The notes under the pieces are model-generated. The model saw nothing but the letters and a program-made list of their open reading frames with translations. It was not told where the DNA came from and did no database searches. From contig JAKOTN010000067.1 in NCBI GenBank assembly GCA_029776255.1, positions 1 through 40,062 of the forward strand: a stretch of DNA of 40,062 nucleotides, written 5' to 3'. This DNA comes from Pseudomonadota bacterium (GTDB taxonomy: Bacteria; Pseudomonadota; Gammaproteobacteria; Burkholderiales; Rhodocyclaceae). Both the position numbers and the translations under genes were made by a program. Position 1 is the stretch's first letter. Every line of letters starts with the position of its first letter. Positions 18,145-28,373 of this stretch are shown here, piece by piece.

Positions 18145-18975
18145 TCAGAACACGGTCCAGACGGGTGTCAGACCGTCCGGCAGCGGCGCCAGCTTGCCGA
18201 GATCGACATAACTTTCGTCCGGCCCGTGGAAATCCGAGCCGCGCGAGGCGAGAAAACCGAACTCCCGCGCCAGACGCCCGAAAATCTCGACATGCTCGGC
18301 GGTATGACTGCCCGACATGACTTCGATGGCCTGCCCGCCGAGATCCTTGAATTCACTCAGGAAACGTCGCATGTCGGCACGCGACAGCTTGTAACGGCCA
18401 GGGTGCGCCACCGCCGCCACGCCGCCGGCGCCATGCACCCAATTCAGCGCATCGCTCAACCGCGCCCAACGATGCTGGACATAACCCGGCTTGCCTGGAA
18501 CCAGATACGATTCGAAAACGCTGCGTGTATCCCGGCACACCCCGTTGGCGACCAGATAGCGGCCGAAATGCGAACGGCTGACAAGGTTCGGATTGGCCAC
18601 CAGACGCATGGCGCCGTCGAAAGCGCCGTGGATGCCCACTTTTTCCAGGTCGGCCGACATCCGCCGCGCACGCTCGATACGCCCCGAACGAATACCGGCC
18701 AGACCAGCGTTCAACGCGGCATCGGTACGATCGAAAGCCAATCCAAGCAGATGAACCTGCAAGCCTTGCCATTCGATCGAAATCTCGACACCGTTGACGA
18801 AGGCGACCCCGCGGTCGTCGGCCACCGCGCGCGCCACCGCCAAGCCATCGAGATCGTCGTGATCGGTCAGCGCCAACATGTCGACCCCGTTCGCCGCCGC
18901 CCGCTCGACCACCGCCGCCGCCGACAGCAAGCCGTCGGAGCAGGTGGAATGGCAATGCAGGTCGCAGTTGAGCAT
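18145..18975 (-). CDS. PHP-domain phosphatase/exonuclease (YciV / RNase AM-like)
   Basis: The 276-residue PHP protein has all expected metal-binding positions: DLHCHST (H7, H9), CSDG, LTDHDD, GVEIS, a conserved His in PNLVSRSHFGRYL, VAAVAHPGRY and GSDFHGPDES. Close homologues remove nucleotides from 3',5'-bisphosphates and trim 5' ends of small and ribosomal RNAs. It is the first gene of the operon ending with rluB. A TATCAT at 19017-19012 on the minus strand could be its -10, but no matching -35 is obvious. Confidence 0.9.
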   Translation of the reverse strand: MLNCDLHCHSTCSDGLLSAAAVVERAAANGVDMLALTDHDDLDGLAVARAVADDRGVAFVNGVEISIEWQGLQVHLLGLAFDRTDAALNAGLAGIRSGRIERARRMSADLEKVGIHGAFDGAMRLVANPNLVSRSHFGRYLVANGVCRDTRSVFESYLVPGKPGYVQHRWARLSDALNWVHGAGGVAAVAHPGRYKLSRADMRRFLSEFKDLGGQAIEVMSGSHTAEHVEIFGRLAREFGFLASRGSDFHGPDESYVDLGKLAPLPDGLTPVWTVF

Positions 18976-19228
18976 GAGTGGCCATCGGCAGCGGAAAATC
19001 GAGAACTGCGCATGATAGCACAGGCCCTGGCCGGGCTTCGCCGCCGGAGAAAGCGGCTCAATTCGCCGCGAGAGTCTCTTTTTTACCCCGAAAACGCGGC
19101 GAATCCGAATTCAGCCTTCAGGCAGGCGAACCGGCCCGGTGGCCGCGACCTCGCGTGCCAGACTTTTGCGGCCGCGCCGGCGCGCTGCGCCGCTGTCGTG
19201 GGTGGCGCATTCAGCCCTATTTCAGTCC

Positions 19229-19234
19229 TATAAT
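19229..19234 (+). promoter_or_regulatory. -10 element for rdgC
   Basis: A perfect TATAAT lies 24 bases before the rdgC ATG. The region 17-18 bases upstream has no good -35 match, so other factors or an extended element may help. The leader would be under 20 bases. Confidence 0.45.
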
Positions 19235-19257
19235 TCCCGACTTTTTCGGATTTCGCC

Positions 19258-20157
19258 ATGTGGTTCAAGAATCTCCAGGTTTACCGCCTGCCCAAGAACT
19301 GGAACGCCGACGCCGCCCAACTTGAAGAGCAGCTCGCCAAAATGCCTTTGCAAGCCTGCAGCGCCACCGAACCACGCAGCATCGGCTGGATTCCGCCACG
19401 CGACGACGGCACGCTGGTGTGCGCCGTCAACCACCAACTGCTACTCACGCTTGGTATTGAGGAGAAACTGTTGCCGGTTTCGATCGTCAAGCGCTTCGCC
19501 AGCGACAAGGCCAAGGAAATCGAGGATACCGAAGGACGTCGTGTCGGCCGTCGCGAAATGCGCGAAATGATCGAGGAAATGACCATCCAGCTCCTGCCGC
19601 GCGCGTTCACCCGCCAACGCCGCACCTTCGGCTGGATCGACCGCGCCAATGGCTGGCTGGTCATCGATGCGGCGTCGCCGGCGAAAGCCGAGGAATTTAT
19701 CGAGCATCTGCGCGAATCGCTGGAAAGCCTGCCGGTCAAGGTGCTCAAGGTGACACAATCGCCGTCGGCGGCGATGACCGGCTGGGTCGACAGCGGCGAA
19801 GCGCCGGTAGGTTTCACGGTCGACCAGGATCTCGAACTGCGCTCGACCGAGAAAGCCACCGTGCGCTACGCCAATCATTCGCTCGAAGGCGAGGAAATCC
19901 GCCAGCACATCGCCGACGGCAAAATCGTTACCCGTCTGGCGATGACCTGGAACGACCGCATTTCCTTTATCCTCAACGATGTGCTGCAAATCAAGCGCTT
20001 GACCTTTCTCGACATCCTCAAGGAGCAATCGGAAAGCCAGAGCGACAACGCCGACGAGCGCTTCGATATCGATTTCACCCTGATGACCGGCGAGGTCGCG
20101 CATCTGCTCGACGATCTGATCGACGCCCTGGGCGGCGAGGTAGCGCCAACCACTTAA
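19258..20157 (+). CDS. rdgC: recombination-associated protein RdgC
   Basis: RdgC forms a ring around double-stranded DNA and restrains RecA. The full-length 299-residue protein starts MWFKNLQVYRLP, with typical blocks SIGWIPPRDDGTLVCA, LLPVSIVKRFASDKAKEIED, GRREMREMIEEMTIQLLPRA, GWLVIDAASPAKAEE and the C-terminal DFTLMTGEVAHLLDDLIDALGGE. It is divergent from the PHP gene and probably monocistronic. Confidence 0.96.
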   Translation: MWFKNLQVYRLPKNWNADAAQLEEQLAKMPLQACSATEPRSIGWIPPRDDGTLVCAVNHQLLLTLGIEEKLLPVSIVKRFASDKAKEIEDTEGRRVGRREMREMIEEMTIQLLPRAFTRQRRTFGWIDRANGWLVIDAASPAKAEEFIEHLRESLESLPVKVLKVTQSPSAAMTGWVDSGEAPVGFTVDQDLELRSTEKATVRYANHSLEGEEIRQHIADGKIVTRLAMTWNDRISFILNDVLQIKRLTFLDILKEQSESQSDNADERFDIDFTLMTGEVAHLLDDLIDALGGEVAPTT

Positions 20158-20239
20158 GCGGCGGAGTCTATCCCAGGCCGGTCACCGCACTACCGCGCGA
20201 GCGGCCCTCGTCGAAAAATTTTTCAAAAAGGAATCAACG

Positions 20240-20875
20240 ATGTCGCTCGATACCTGGCTCCTGTATGTCGCCGCGGTGGTCGTCCTGACGGTCACCCCCG
20301 GCCCCAGCGTGCTGATGTGCGTCACCAGCGGTGTCAATTTCGGCGCGCGCCTGACCTTGTACGCGGCGCTGGGCAGCATTACCGCCGTGCTAGGAATCAT
20401 GAGTTGTTCGGCGGTCGGCCTGGGCACCCTGCTGGCCACCTCGGAACAAATGTTTCAAATCGTCAAATGGCTGGGCGTCGCCTACTTGCTCTATGTGGGA
20501 ATCGGCGCGCTTCGCTCGACGGACTCTGAATTCAAGCTGCCAGCACGCGAGGACATGCCTGGAACGCGCCGGCGCCTCTTCGTCAGAGGGCTGCTGGTCG
20601 GCGGCAGCAATCCCAAGGCGCTGTTGTTCTTCACCGCTTTTTTTCCTCAATTCATCGATCCATCGGCCACGCAATGGCCGCAATTCCTGATTCTCGGCGC
20701 GACTTTCGTTGGTTTCGAGTTCTGTTGCCTGATGTTTTACGCCTCGTTCGCCTCCCGCATCGCGCCATGGCTGCGAGTCACCGGCCGGGCGAGGCTTTTC
20801 AACCGGATTTTCGGCGGCTTGTTTGTCGCCGCCGCCGCGCTGCTGGCCACCACCGGACGGACGCGCGACGTGTAA
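20240..20875 (+). CDS. LysE/RhtB-family amino acid or metabolite exporter
   Basis: The 211-residue protein has six hydrophobic segments and the LysE-family start VVVLTVTPGPSVLMCVTSGVN, followed by AALGSITAVLGIM, VKWLGVAYLLYVGIGALRS and GGSNPKALLFFTAFFPQFID. The family exports amino acids such as lysine, threonine or homoserine lactone; the substrate cannot be read from sequence. An AAGGAATC ribosome-binding site lies nine bases before the ATG. An AT palindrome, GAAAAATTTTTC (20214-20225), lies just upstream. Confidence 0.88.
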   Translation: MSLDTWLLYVAAVVVLTVTPGPSVLMCVTSGVNFGARLTLYAALGSITAVLGIMSCSAVGLGTLLATSEQMFQIVKWLGVAYLLYVGIGALRSTDSEFKLPAREDMPGTRRRLFVRGLLVGGSNPKALLFFTAFFPQFIDPSATQWPQFLILGATFVGFEFCCLMFYASFASRIAPWLRVTGRARLFNRIFGGLFVAAAALLATTGRTRDV

Positions 20876-20910
20876 TTTCGCCTAGGCCGTCAAGGGAGGC
20901 GGAATTTATC

Positions 20911-20953
20911 TTGATTTGGGTCAACCCGCGTGCACGCCTTGAAGCACTACACT
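20911..20953 (+). promoter_or_regulatory. FNR/Anr-like box and -10 for the V4R gene
   Basis: TTGAT-TTGG-GTCAA (20911-20924) matches the FNR consensus TTGAT-N4-ATCAA at nine of ten positions. TACACT (20948-20953) is a reasonable -10. The start it predicts, near 20960, would put the box centre at about -42, the standard place for activation by FNR-type regulators. The V4R gene begins at 21033. Confidence 0.55.
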
Positions 20954-21032
20954 CATGCGGTTTAACACGCCTCTCCCCCAACGGCAACGCGCTCTTGCGG
21001 GGTAGCCGCGCCCACACCCCCCGGAGTCGCCC

Positions 21033-21488
21033 ATGGAGCCCGTTGAAATCGCCAATGCCCTGCAAATCAATCGTCCGCAACTGGGAAATATGACTGGCGT
21101 CGGCCTGTACCGACTCTTCCGCCTCGTGGCCATGGAAGACATTCTCGGCACCGGCGCGTCGGCGATCAGCTATTACGCCGGCAAGAAAATGGGTAAGGAA
21201 TTGCAGATCAAGCAACTGGACGACTTCCTGGCACTGTGCGGCGAACTGAAAATCGGCCGGATCGAGATTCCGGTGATGACCAAGGAATTGATCCACGTCG
21301 ACGTACACGAATGCGTCACTTGCTCCGGACTGACGCCGATCGGGCGCGCCTTGTGCCATTTCGAGGGTGGCCTGATCGCTGGCGTGGTCGAAGGCATTCT
21401 CGGTAAAACCGTGCAGGCGCGCGAAGTCAGCTGCATTGGCGGTTTTGGCCACGACACCTGCGGTTTCGAACTCCGCTTCCGCACTTGA
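21033..21488 (+). CDS. V4R-domain protein, cysteine-rich
   Basis: The 151-residue protein is almost wholly a V4R (4-vinyl reductase) domain: GAGASAISYYAGKKMG-like helix, VDVHECVTCSGLTPIG, CHFEGGLIAGVVEGILG and VSCIGGFGHDTCGFEL. The six cysteines, including a CxxC in ECVTC, are typical of V4R proteins that bind a small hydrophobic ligand or metal, as in the BchJ and XylR/DmpR sensor domains. There is no output domain, so it would act alone or on a partner. The ATG has GGAG seven bases upstream. An FNR-like site upstream suggests induction at low oxygen. Confidence 0.85.
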   Translation: MEPVEIANALQINRPQLGNMTGVGLYRLFRLVAMEDILGTGASAISYYAGKKMGKELQIKQLDDFLALCGELKIGRIEIPVMTKELIHVDVHECVTCSGLTPIGRALCHFEGGLIAGVVEGILGKTVQAREVSCIGGFGHDTCGFELRFRT

Positions 21489-21731
21489 GCGTCTGACGCG
21501 ATGGCGCCGGTAACCCGGCAGTGTCGCCAGCCATCGCACACGGCGGCGATGCCGAGCCAAACATTCACTCCTTATATCAGTAATAGACTACAGTAGATTA
21601 CGGCACCCCGAGGCACACTGCCCAGGGGCCGGATTTGAACGTGCCGAAACGGGTCAGCCGTCGATTGACGACGGGCTGACCATCGCGCGCTGAATCCATT
21701 GTCTGACGAGTCATCATGGAGGACTACTGAA

Positions 21732-22502
21732 ATGCGGACGACGAACTTCATCCACAGTGCCGTAATTGCCACATCACTGTGGGTGGCCGCGGTCAGCGTC
21801 AACGCCGCCGAAGAACTGAAAATCGGTGGCGGCGGCGCGGCGATGAGCGGCATTTTCCTACCCGTGAAGCCGGCCTTCGAGAAAGCGACCGGCATTACGC
21901 TGATCAATTTGCAGTCCTCTCCGAAAGATGGGCTGGTGGATTTGAGCAAAGGCAAGGTGGACGCGGCAGTCGCCGCCGTACCGGTCGACAGCATGATTGC
22001 CGGCGCCGCCAAGGACGGTGTGACCATTGACAAAGCAACTTTGCAGGTCGCCGAAGTCGGGAAAAACCGTACCGTTATGTTCGTACACCCAAGCAATAAA
22101 GTCGCCAAATTGAGCAAGGAACAGGCGAAGGGCATTTTCACCGGCACCATTGGCAATTGGAAGGAAGTCGGCGGCGACGACAGGGAGATCATCGTGGTCT
22201 GGGGCAAGGGCACGCCCGGTCAGAACGCCCAGTTCAGCAAGGAGATTCTCGATGGCGCCCCAGTGGCGAAAGACGCTCTGGAATCAGGGAACTATGCAAA
22301 AATAAAGGAGACGGTGTCCTCCACGCCGGAAGCCATCGGCATCGATCCGTTCGGCATGGCCGACAACTCGGTCAAAGTCGTCGACAGCGAACCGCCGCTC
22401 TCGGGTCCGATCATCGTCGTGACCATCGGCAAACCAACCGCCAAGGTGCAACGGTTGATCGATTACGTCAAGGGCGAAGGCAAGGCGTTCACCAAGCACT
22501 AG
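21732..22502 (+). CDS. PstS-like periplasmic substrate-binding protein, unlinked to a transporter
   Basis: The 256-residue protein has a signal peptide of about 25 residues (cleavage after VNAA). The mature part reads as a type 2 periplasmic binding protein of the phosphate-binding (PstS-like) group: [13 protein letters not shown] at the start, then [20 protein letters not shown], the group's signature, and [11 protein letters not shown]. The ATG at 21732 has GGAGG nine bases upstream; an ATG 33 bases earlier is less likely. No pstC, pstA or pstB genes follow. Instead a chemoreceptor gene starts 25 bases downstream, suggesting the protein presents a ligand to it. The ligand itself is not known. 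Confidence 0.85.
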   Translation: MRTTNFIHSAVIATSLWVAAVSVNAAEELKIGGGGAAMSGIFLPVKPAFEKATGITLINLQSSPKDGLVDLSKGKVDAAVAAVPVDSMIAGAAKDGVTIDKATLQVAEVGKNRTVMFVHPSNKVAKLSKEQAKGIFTGTIGNWKEVGGDDREIIVVWGKGTPGQNAQFSKEILDGAPVAKDALESGNYAKIKETVSSTPEAIGIDPFGMADNSVKVVDSEPPLSGPIIVVTIGKPTAKVQRLIDYVKGEGKAFTKH

Positions 22503-22527
22503 TACAGATACCGCCCGACGCCACGCG

Positions 22528-25014
22528 ATGAAAATCCGCACCAAACTGCACTTGTTCGCGCTGCTGACCATCGCCGGTATCGCCGTGATCGGCGGTATCA
22601 GCCTGGTCGGCATGCTTTTCATTCAAGGAAAGCTGCATGTTCTGACCGAGCGTTCGACACCGTACCAATTAAAGACCATTGAGTTGCAACGCGCGATGCA
22701 GGAACACACGTCGAATCTCCTGCAAGTGACATTTGCCACCAACAGCGCGGAGCTGCTTGCGGCCCGCGAGGCAAGCGAGAAAAGCGAAAACGAGCTAACA
22801 CAGCGGGCTCGCGATTTAAGGACGCTCACCGAGTCGGAATCGACAAATACCGTCAAGGTGGACGGTTTGACCGAGCTGGCGCGCGAAATCATCGCCAATT
22901 CCGATGGCCGTCTCAAGGCCGAGGAGGCCGCCAAAGCGGCCGACATGGCGATGAAAAAACAACTGAGCGACGTCAACCAGCAACTGGACCAGCTCACCGC
23001 CTCGATGAACAAGCTTCAGAAAGGCTCCAGCAGGCAGTTGTCGGTGGCCACCGACAAGGCACGGGACATCACCCAGAAACTGGTCAATCTGACCCTGATG
23101 CGTGACAGCCTGAAAGATATCAATTTCGCCTTCCTCGAAATTCAAAAAGCGGAAGGCAGGAAACCGTTATTGCTACTACGTAGCCGCCTGGACACCGCGC
23201 TGGGGGAATTCGCCAAGAACCGGCTCACCGGTTCGACGACGGAAGCCGGCGTCAAGTCGATCATAGACCGCGTCGCCGAAATAAAGCGACAAGGCGCCGG
23301 TCTGATCGAGCAACGCGGCCTGATCATCGCAAAAACCGCCACCGACGAGCAAAAACAAAGCTATGAGCAGTTGGTACAGGGCGTCGGCGGTCAACTGAAC
23401 AGCGCACTGATCGAAATCGAGCAACAGATCACCATCGCCACCGACCGATATTCGATCGAGAACAAGAGTCACGACCACTCGCTCAAGGAGTCGACAGCCG
23501 CCAGCGACACCTTGTCGCTAACCAGCGGCCTGATCGCGACGTGCTTCGAAATCAATAGCCGGGCGCGCGAACTGTTCGGCGCACGCAGCCGCGACGACCT
23601 GGAGAAAACCGCGACGGAGGTGCGCGCCAGTTTCGCGGCCGCCGAGGAACTGGCTCTCCAATTACGCCGCACACTGGCTACCAGCGGCGCCAAAACCGAA
23701 GCAAAAGTCCTGGGCGAAGTCTCCGCGGCGTTGACGGATACCGCCAAACTGCTCTTTGACACCGGCGGTGTCCTGGAACGCCTCGGGCAGGTTTTGGATA
23801 TCACCCGTCGGTCGCTCGAGCTGAACAGTCGTCTGAAAAACCTGGTTGCCGAACAACGCCGCGCCGGTGAACAAGGCGTCAACGCCGCCCAGGACGAACA
23901 GGCAAAAGCGGTGAGTTCCGTTAACGGTGTCGTCGTCACCAACATCGCCACCATCGCCTTGGTCGGCCTGAGCGTACTGATACTGGCGATCGTCGCCAGC
24001 GCGCTCTTGGCACGCAGCATCACCCGACCAATTAAAGAGTTGACCACCATGGCCGAGCAATTTGGCGACGGCGATTTCGGTACACAACTCGATGACCGAA
24101 GAAAGGACGAATTCGGTCAATTGGCGACCCACTTCAATGGCACCGCCGCGCGCCTGCAAGACATTACGACCGGTCTGCGTACGGCGATCGACGATTTGGC
24201 GACCAACTCGCGCGATCTGTTGCGTACCGCCGATGAGCTTAGTCACGGCGCCAAGCAACAAGCCGATCAGGTGGTGCAGGTCGCCGAGGCGATGACCGAA
24301 ATAGAACAGCAGATCCGTGCAGTGGCTGAAAATGCCAACAGTGCCTCCAAGGCCACCAGCCACGCCCTGTCGCTGGCCGGAGACGGCCGCGGAAGCGTCA
24401 CCCGGACGGTGGAAGGGATGGAACAAATCGCCATCTCGGTCCGAACGGGAGCGGAAGCCATCGGTCACCTCGGCGCCAGCTCTGAAACCATCGGCGGCAT
24501 AGTCAAGACGATCAACGAAATTGCCGATCAAACCAATCTGCTGGCCCTCAATGCCGCGATCGAGGCCGCGCGCGCCGGCGAAAGCGGACGCGGGTTCGCC
24601 GTGGTTGCAGACGAGGTACGGCGGCTCGCCGAGCGCACCACCGAGGCCACGGCGGAGATCGCCGGGATGATCGAAAAAATCCAGCAACAAACCCGCCAAT
24701 CGGTGAAAAACATGGAAAGAGGCACCTCGCTGGTCGAGGAAGGCGTCACGCTTGCCGGCGGCGCGAGTCAGGCGTTGGGAAGTATCGTCGATGCGTCACG
24801 CCAATGTACCGACATGGTCACCCGTATCGCCGCGGCCTCGGAGCAACAGTCGAAAACCGCCTCGGCCGTGGCGTCGAGCATGGATGCGATCCAGACCATT
24901 ACACGCGCCACGGAAACCTCGACGGTAGACGTCAGTCATGCCGCACAAAAACTGAATCGGCTCGCCGATGAACTGAAAACGATGGCGGCTTGGTTCAAGG
25001 GTCAGCACGCCTGA
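22528..25014 (+). CDS. methyl-accepting chemotaxis protein with very large periplasmic domain
   Basis: The 828 residues contain a first membrane segment (about 8-33), a periplasmic region of about 430 residues that is almost entirely helical and rich in Lys/Glu/Ala, and a second membrane segment (about 468-490). HAMP follows (about 492-545, [22 protein letters not shown]), then the cytoplasmic signalling hairpin. Its tip ([20 protein letters not shown], about 664-684) is intact, with [12 protein letters not shown] after it, so coupling to CheA/CheW is expected. There is no C-terminal CheR-binding pentapeptide. The gene lies 25 bases after the PstS-like gene and lacks a strong ribosome-binding site, so the two are probably co-transcribed. 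Confidence 0.93.
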   Translation: MKIRTKLHLFALLTIAGIAVIGGISLVGMLFIQGKLHVLTERSTPYQLKTIELQRAMQEHTSNLLQVTFATNSAELLAAREASEKSENELTQRARDLRTLTESESTNTVKVDGLTELAREIIANSDGRLKAEEAAKAADMAMKKQLSDVNQQLDQLTASMNKLQKGSSRQLSVATDKARDITQKLVNLTLMRDSLKDINFAFLEIQKAEGRKPLLLLRSRLDTALGEFAKNRLTGSTTEAGVKSIIDRVAEIKRQGAGLIEQRGLIIAKTATDEQKQSYEQLVQGVGGQLNSALIEIEQQITIATDRYSIENKSHDHSLKESTAASDTLSLTSGLIATCFEINSRARELFGARSRDDLEKTATEVRASFAAAEELALQLRRTLATSGAKTEAKVLGEVSAALTDTAKLLFDTGGVLERLGQVLDITRRSLELNSRLKNLVAEQRRAGEQGVNAAQDEQAKAVSSVNGVVVTNIATIALVGLSVLILAIVASALLARSITRPIKELTTMAEQFGDGDFGTQLDDRRKDEFGQLATHFNGTAARLQDITTGLRTAIDDLATNSRDLLRTADELSHGAKQQADQVVQVAEAMTEIEQQIRAVAENANSASKATSHALSLAGDGRGSVTRTVEGMEQIAISVRTGAEAIGHLGASSETIGGIVKTINEIADQTNLLALNAAIEAARAGESGRGFAVVADEVRRLAERTTEATAEIAGMIEKIQQQTRQSVKNMERGTSLVEEGVTLAGGASQALGSIVDASRQCTDMVTRIAAASEQQSKTASAVASSMDAIQTITRATETSTVDVSHAAQKLNRLADELKTMAAWFKGQHA

Positions 25015-25094
25015 CATTCCTCACCGGCATCGAGGATCGCCCGTCTCGCTGTCCGGCCGGTCTCGTCGCGAGTTGGCGAATCCGTTTCGACGCA

Positions 25095-25697
25095 CTATAC
25101 GGCGGCAAGGCGACGCAGGCGTATCCGCCTGAACCAGCCGGCCGCCAGCGCTGGCTGGTCATGTTCGAGGATCAACTCCGGCGTCTGCCGCAACACATCC
25201 TCGAACACCACGTCGAAACGCGTTGCCACCCGGCGCACCAGCGGGTTGAGCAAGCGCCGCAGCGGCGCCCGTTGCCCTGCCCGCAGAAATTTATCGAAAA
25301 TCAGAACGTTGCCGCCAGGCGCCAGTACGCGAGCGGTCTCGCGGAGACACGCCGCCGGGTCGGGAACCACCGCAAGAATCAGGTGCAAGACCACATGATC
25401 GAAACTCGCATCGGCGAAAGGCAGTGACTGCGCATCGCCTTGCACACCACAAAAGTCCAGTCGCCGCGATTGCGAAACCGCTCGCCGCAGCATGGCATGC
25501 GTCAAATCCAGACCGGTGTAGGAGTGTTGTTCCGGCAACAAGGGCAGATCCAGCCCCGTGCCGACACCGGTCAGCAAGACCCGCGCCGGTTCGGCCGGCA
25601 ACCGCGCCAGATTGGCCCGGCGCGTGGCGCGCGTGACCGACGACAGAAAAACATCGTACAGCGGTGCGATCAGCGTATAGGTGTGTCGCAGACCCAC
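25095..25697 (-). CDS. class I SAM-dependent methyltransferase
   Basis: The 200-residue protein has the Rossmann methyltransferase motifs: VLLTGVGTGLDLPLL (motif I), YTGLDLTHAMLRRA, GDAQSLPFADASFDHVVLHLIL, and ETARVLAPGGNVLIFDKFL. It resembles UbiE-type small-molecule methyltransferases, but the substrate is unknown. I place the start at GTG 25697, three bases past the apaG stop. The open frame continues upstream inside apaG, but that part is nonsense. It is likely co-transcribed with apaG. Confidence 0.85.
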   Translation of the reverse strand: MGLRHTYTLIAPLYDVFLSSVTRATRRANLARLPAEPARVLLTGVGTGLDLPLLPEQHSYTGLDLTHAMLRRAVSQSRRLDFCGVQGDAQSLPFADASFDHVVLHLILAVVPDPAACLRETARVLAPGGNVLIFDKFLRAGQRAPLRRLLNPLVRRVATRFDVVFEDVLRQTPELILEHDQPALAAGWFRRIRLRRLAAV

Positions 25698-25699
25698 GA

Positions 25700-26083
25700 T
25701 CAGTGCAGGACGTGCGGCACCGCCAGGGTGAACTCCGGGATCGGCACATCGAATTGCATGCCGTCCACCGCTGTCGCCTGGTAGCTGCCGCGCATCGTTC
25801 CGACCGGGGTGGCGAGTTGGCAACCGCTGGTATAGACGAATTTTTCGCCGGGCTGCAACAACGGCTGCCGACCGACGACACCCAGGCCGCGCACCTGCTG
25901 CACCTCGCCATCGGCATCGGTAATGATCCAGTGCCGTGAAATAAGCTGTGCGGCCACCGTGCCGACATTTTCGATCGTGATCGTATACGCGAAAACGTAT
26001 TGGCCACCGGCGGGCTCCGACTGCTCGGGGAGGTACTGCGGAACAGCACTAACCGCAAGGTCGTACTTTTTGCTCTCGGTCAT
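25700..26083 (-). CDS. apaG: ApaG domain protein
   Basis: The protein (127 residues from the ATG at 26083) is a single ApaG/F-box-A beta-sandwich. It reads YVFAYTITIENVGTVAAQLISRHWIITDADG, then VRGLGVVGRQPLLQPGEKFVYTSGC with the GxGVVGxQP hallmark, and GTMRGSYQA. The family is linked by old genetics to Co/Mg resistance; its biochemical role is unsettled. An in-frame ATG at 26122 would add 13 atypical residues. It and rpe probably flanked each other originally, with the kinase/binding-protein pair lying between them here. Confidence 0.93.
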   Translation of the reverse strand: MTESKKYDLAVSAVPQYLPEQSEPAGGQYVFAYTITIENVGTVAAQLISRHWIITDADGEVQQVRGLGVVGRQPLLQPGEKFVYTSGCQLATPVGTMRGSYQATAVDGMQFDVPIPEFTLAVPHVLH

Positions 26084-26222
26084 GTTGGCCCAATAGCGGA
26101 ACGATGAGAAAGTGCATTGCACACCAAAGGGCCGACACTGGCAAGCCCGATCTGGGAAGCGGCGGTTGCGAACCCTTGTGGCGTCACCGCCGAATCAGGC
26201 GACACACGGACCGTCGAGTCGC

Positions 26223-28367
26223 TCAAGATCCCTCGCGCTCGTCGGCGGCACCGGAGCGCCCCACCTCGCCGCCAGCATATTGGGCCACGACCCGCGCTAA
26301 ATCCTCGGCCCGCACCGGCTTGGCCAGAAAACCATCCATTCCGACAGCCAGACAGGTTTGGCGGTCGCTGTCGAAGGCATTGGCGGTGAGGGCGACAATC
26401 GGCACGCGCTGCCGCTGACTGGCCGACTCCAGCGCGCGAATCCGGCGCGTTGCCTCGATGCCGTCCATGGTCGGCATCTGCCAGTCCATCAGGATCAAAT
26501 CGTAGTCGTTCTCCTCATAGGCGGCGAGGGCCTCGGCACCGTCGTTCGCGAGCGTCACGTCACTCCCGAGAGAAGCCAACATGGCTTGCGCGACCAGTTG
26601 GTTAACCAGATTGTCTTCCGCCAGCAACACTCGCCACGACCGTCGGGCCTCCGCGCCCGCGGTGACCACGTCCCCCGTCGGCACGGCCACGGCGCGGTCA
26701 TCCATGGCGGATAAGGGCTTCCCACCGGCCGCGCTTACCGGATGGTCCGATGAATCTGCACCGTTCACAAGACCCGGGCGCTCCGAAACCGTGGCACCTT
26801 GAACGGCATCCGGTGCAAAAGGCACTGTGAACCAAAAAGTGGATCCCTTGCCTTCGACGCTCGACACGCCGACCTCGCCGCCCATCATCCGCACCATTTT
26901 TTTAACGATCGCCAAGCCGAGACCGGTTCCACCATGCGCACGCGCCGCCGACGCGTCGACCTGGGCGAAGGCATCGAAGACCTCCGACAATCGGTGTTGC
27001 GGAATGCCGATTCCGGTATCGACCACTTCCAGACGGGCATGCGCGCCGCCATTCGCCGCGATCACTGGTTGGAGGCGTACCAGAATCTCGCCGTGATCGG
27101 TGAATTTCAGGGCATTACCCAACAGATTGCTGAGCACTTGCCGTATACGCAGCACGTCGCCGAGCACGGAGGGAATCATCACGGGGAGATCCAGGCGCAA
27201 ACGGATGTTCTTGGCGCGCGCTCTTTCGCCGAAAGCGCGGCAAAAGCTTTCAAGTTCGCGGGCCAAATCGCACGGGGCCAGCGCCATGTCGATCTTGCCG
27301 GCCTCGATTTTCGACAGATCGAGAATGTCGTTGATGATCGACAGCAACATTTCGCCGGAATGGCGAATGGTGTCGATATAGCGCTTCTGCGTACTGTCCA
27401 GGCGCGTCTTCGACAACAACTCCGCCATTCCCAACACACCGTTCATCGGTGTCCGAATTTCGTGGCTCATATTGGCCAAGAATTGCGACTTGGCCAAATT
27501 CGCCGCCTCGGCGGCATTCTTGGCCACCCGCATCTCCTGCCACGTCTGCTGCAACTGGGTATTTGCCAGATGAATGTGCCGGGCAAACAACACCCCGGCG
27601 GCCATCACCAGCAGAATCACCAGGACGGCCGCCGCCAGTTGCAGCGATTTGTAATGCTGCCGCTGGTCGACAAGGCGGGCCTCGATCTCGCGCAAGCGCT
27701 CCGTGCTGTCGAAAAACAGGCGATTGGCGTTCTCGTTGATGCGGAAAAAATACGACGGCAACAGTTTGAGGTGAAGTTTGACCCTTTGCTCGACGGCGCG
27801 CATGGCCACGGCATTCTCGGCGTCGCGAGCCGCCTCCCGTTCCTCGAGCATTGCGAGTAATTCCTGTGCCTTGCGTGGAATCTGGTCGAGATAAGGGCCG
27901 AGCTCGATCATTTCCATGACGTAGGAACGGCCGTCGTCCTGACGGACATAGTCAACCTCGCGCACCATTTCGTCGTGGCCTTCGATGTTGAGGTAGATCA
28001 CGCGCCGAACCTTGCCACCGTCGCGAAGAACCGTGATATCGGCTGCCAGCTTGCGAGTTTTTTCCAGCAGACTGGCGTGGATGCGCCGTTCGCCGACCAC
28101 GCTGGTCGTGACGGCCATGCGGTAAAAATCGGTTTCAATATCCTGAATGCCGCGCAAAACCTCGTCGCCGACGAACAAGCGCGCCCGCTCGTTACCGCCA
28201 CGGCGATCAAGATCGTCGATCAGCCCCGAGAAAAAGCTGTTCAGGGCCATCACTGCCAGGAATCCGACGAAAAACAGGCCGATCAGCCACAACAAACCCG
28301 CTCGCGCGGCAAGAGGCGCGCCCGCGTCCGGCCCGGATATTTTGGGGTTTGCGTCGAACGTGCGCAT
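26223..28367 (-). CDS. hybrid sensor histidine kinase (TorS-like layout)
   Basis: The 714 residues contain a first membrane helix (about 23-46), a periplasmic sensor of about 195 residues that is mainly helical, and a second membrane helix (about 243-262). HisKA follows with [15 protein letters not shown] (His302), then HATPase ([32 protein letters not shown]). A receiver domain carries [10 protein letters not shown] and [13 protein letters not shown] with Asp628. There is no HPt domain, so phosphate must go to a separate protein. The gene begins only six bases after the stop of a solute-binding protein gene, as in systems where a binding protein signals through a kinase. No response-regulator gene is next to it. 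Confidence 0.93.
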   Translation of the reverse strand: MRTFDANPKISGPDAGAPLAARAGLLWLIGLFFVGFLAVMALNSFFSGLIDDLDRRGGNERARLFVGDEVLRGIQDIETDFYRMAVTTSVVGERRIHASLLEKTRKLAADITVLRDGGKVRRVIYLNIEGHDEMVREVDYVRQDDGRSYVMEMIELGPYLDQIPRKAQELLAMLEEREAARDAENAVAMRAVEQRVKLHLKLLPSYFFRINENANRLFFDSTERLREIEARLVDQRQHYKSLQLAAAVLVILLVMAAGVLFARHIHLANTQLQQTWQEMRVAKNAAEAANLAKSQFLANMSHEIRTPMNGVLGMAELLSKTRLDSTQKRYIDTIRHSGEMLLSIINDILDLSKIEAGKIDMALAPCDLARELESFCRAFGERARAKNIRLRLDLPVMIPSVLGDVLRIRQVLSNLLGNALKFTDHGEILVRLQPVIAANGGAHARLEVVDTGIGIPQHRLSEVFDAFAQVDASAARAHGGTGLGLAIVKKMVRMMGGEVGVSSVEGKGSTFWFTVPFAPDAVQGATVSERPGLVNGADSSDHPVSAAGGKPLSAMDDRAVAVPTGDVVTAGAEARRSWRVLLAEDNLVNQLVAQAMLASLGSDVTLANDGAEALAAYEENDYDLILMDWQMPTMDGIEATRRIRALESASQRQRVPIVALTANAFDSDRQTCLAVGMDGFLAKPVRAEDLARVVAQYAGGEVGRSGAADEREGS

Positions 28368-28373
28368 GGCCGA

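Noticed and set aside
20214-20225. GAAAAATTTTTC palindrome before the LysE-type gene as an operator
   Set aside because: A short A/T palindrome could be chance, and no regulator gene is adjacent.
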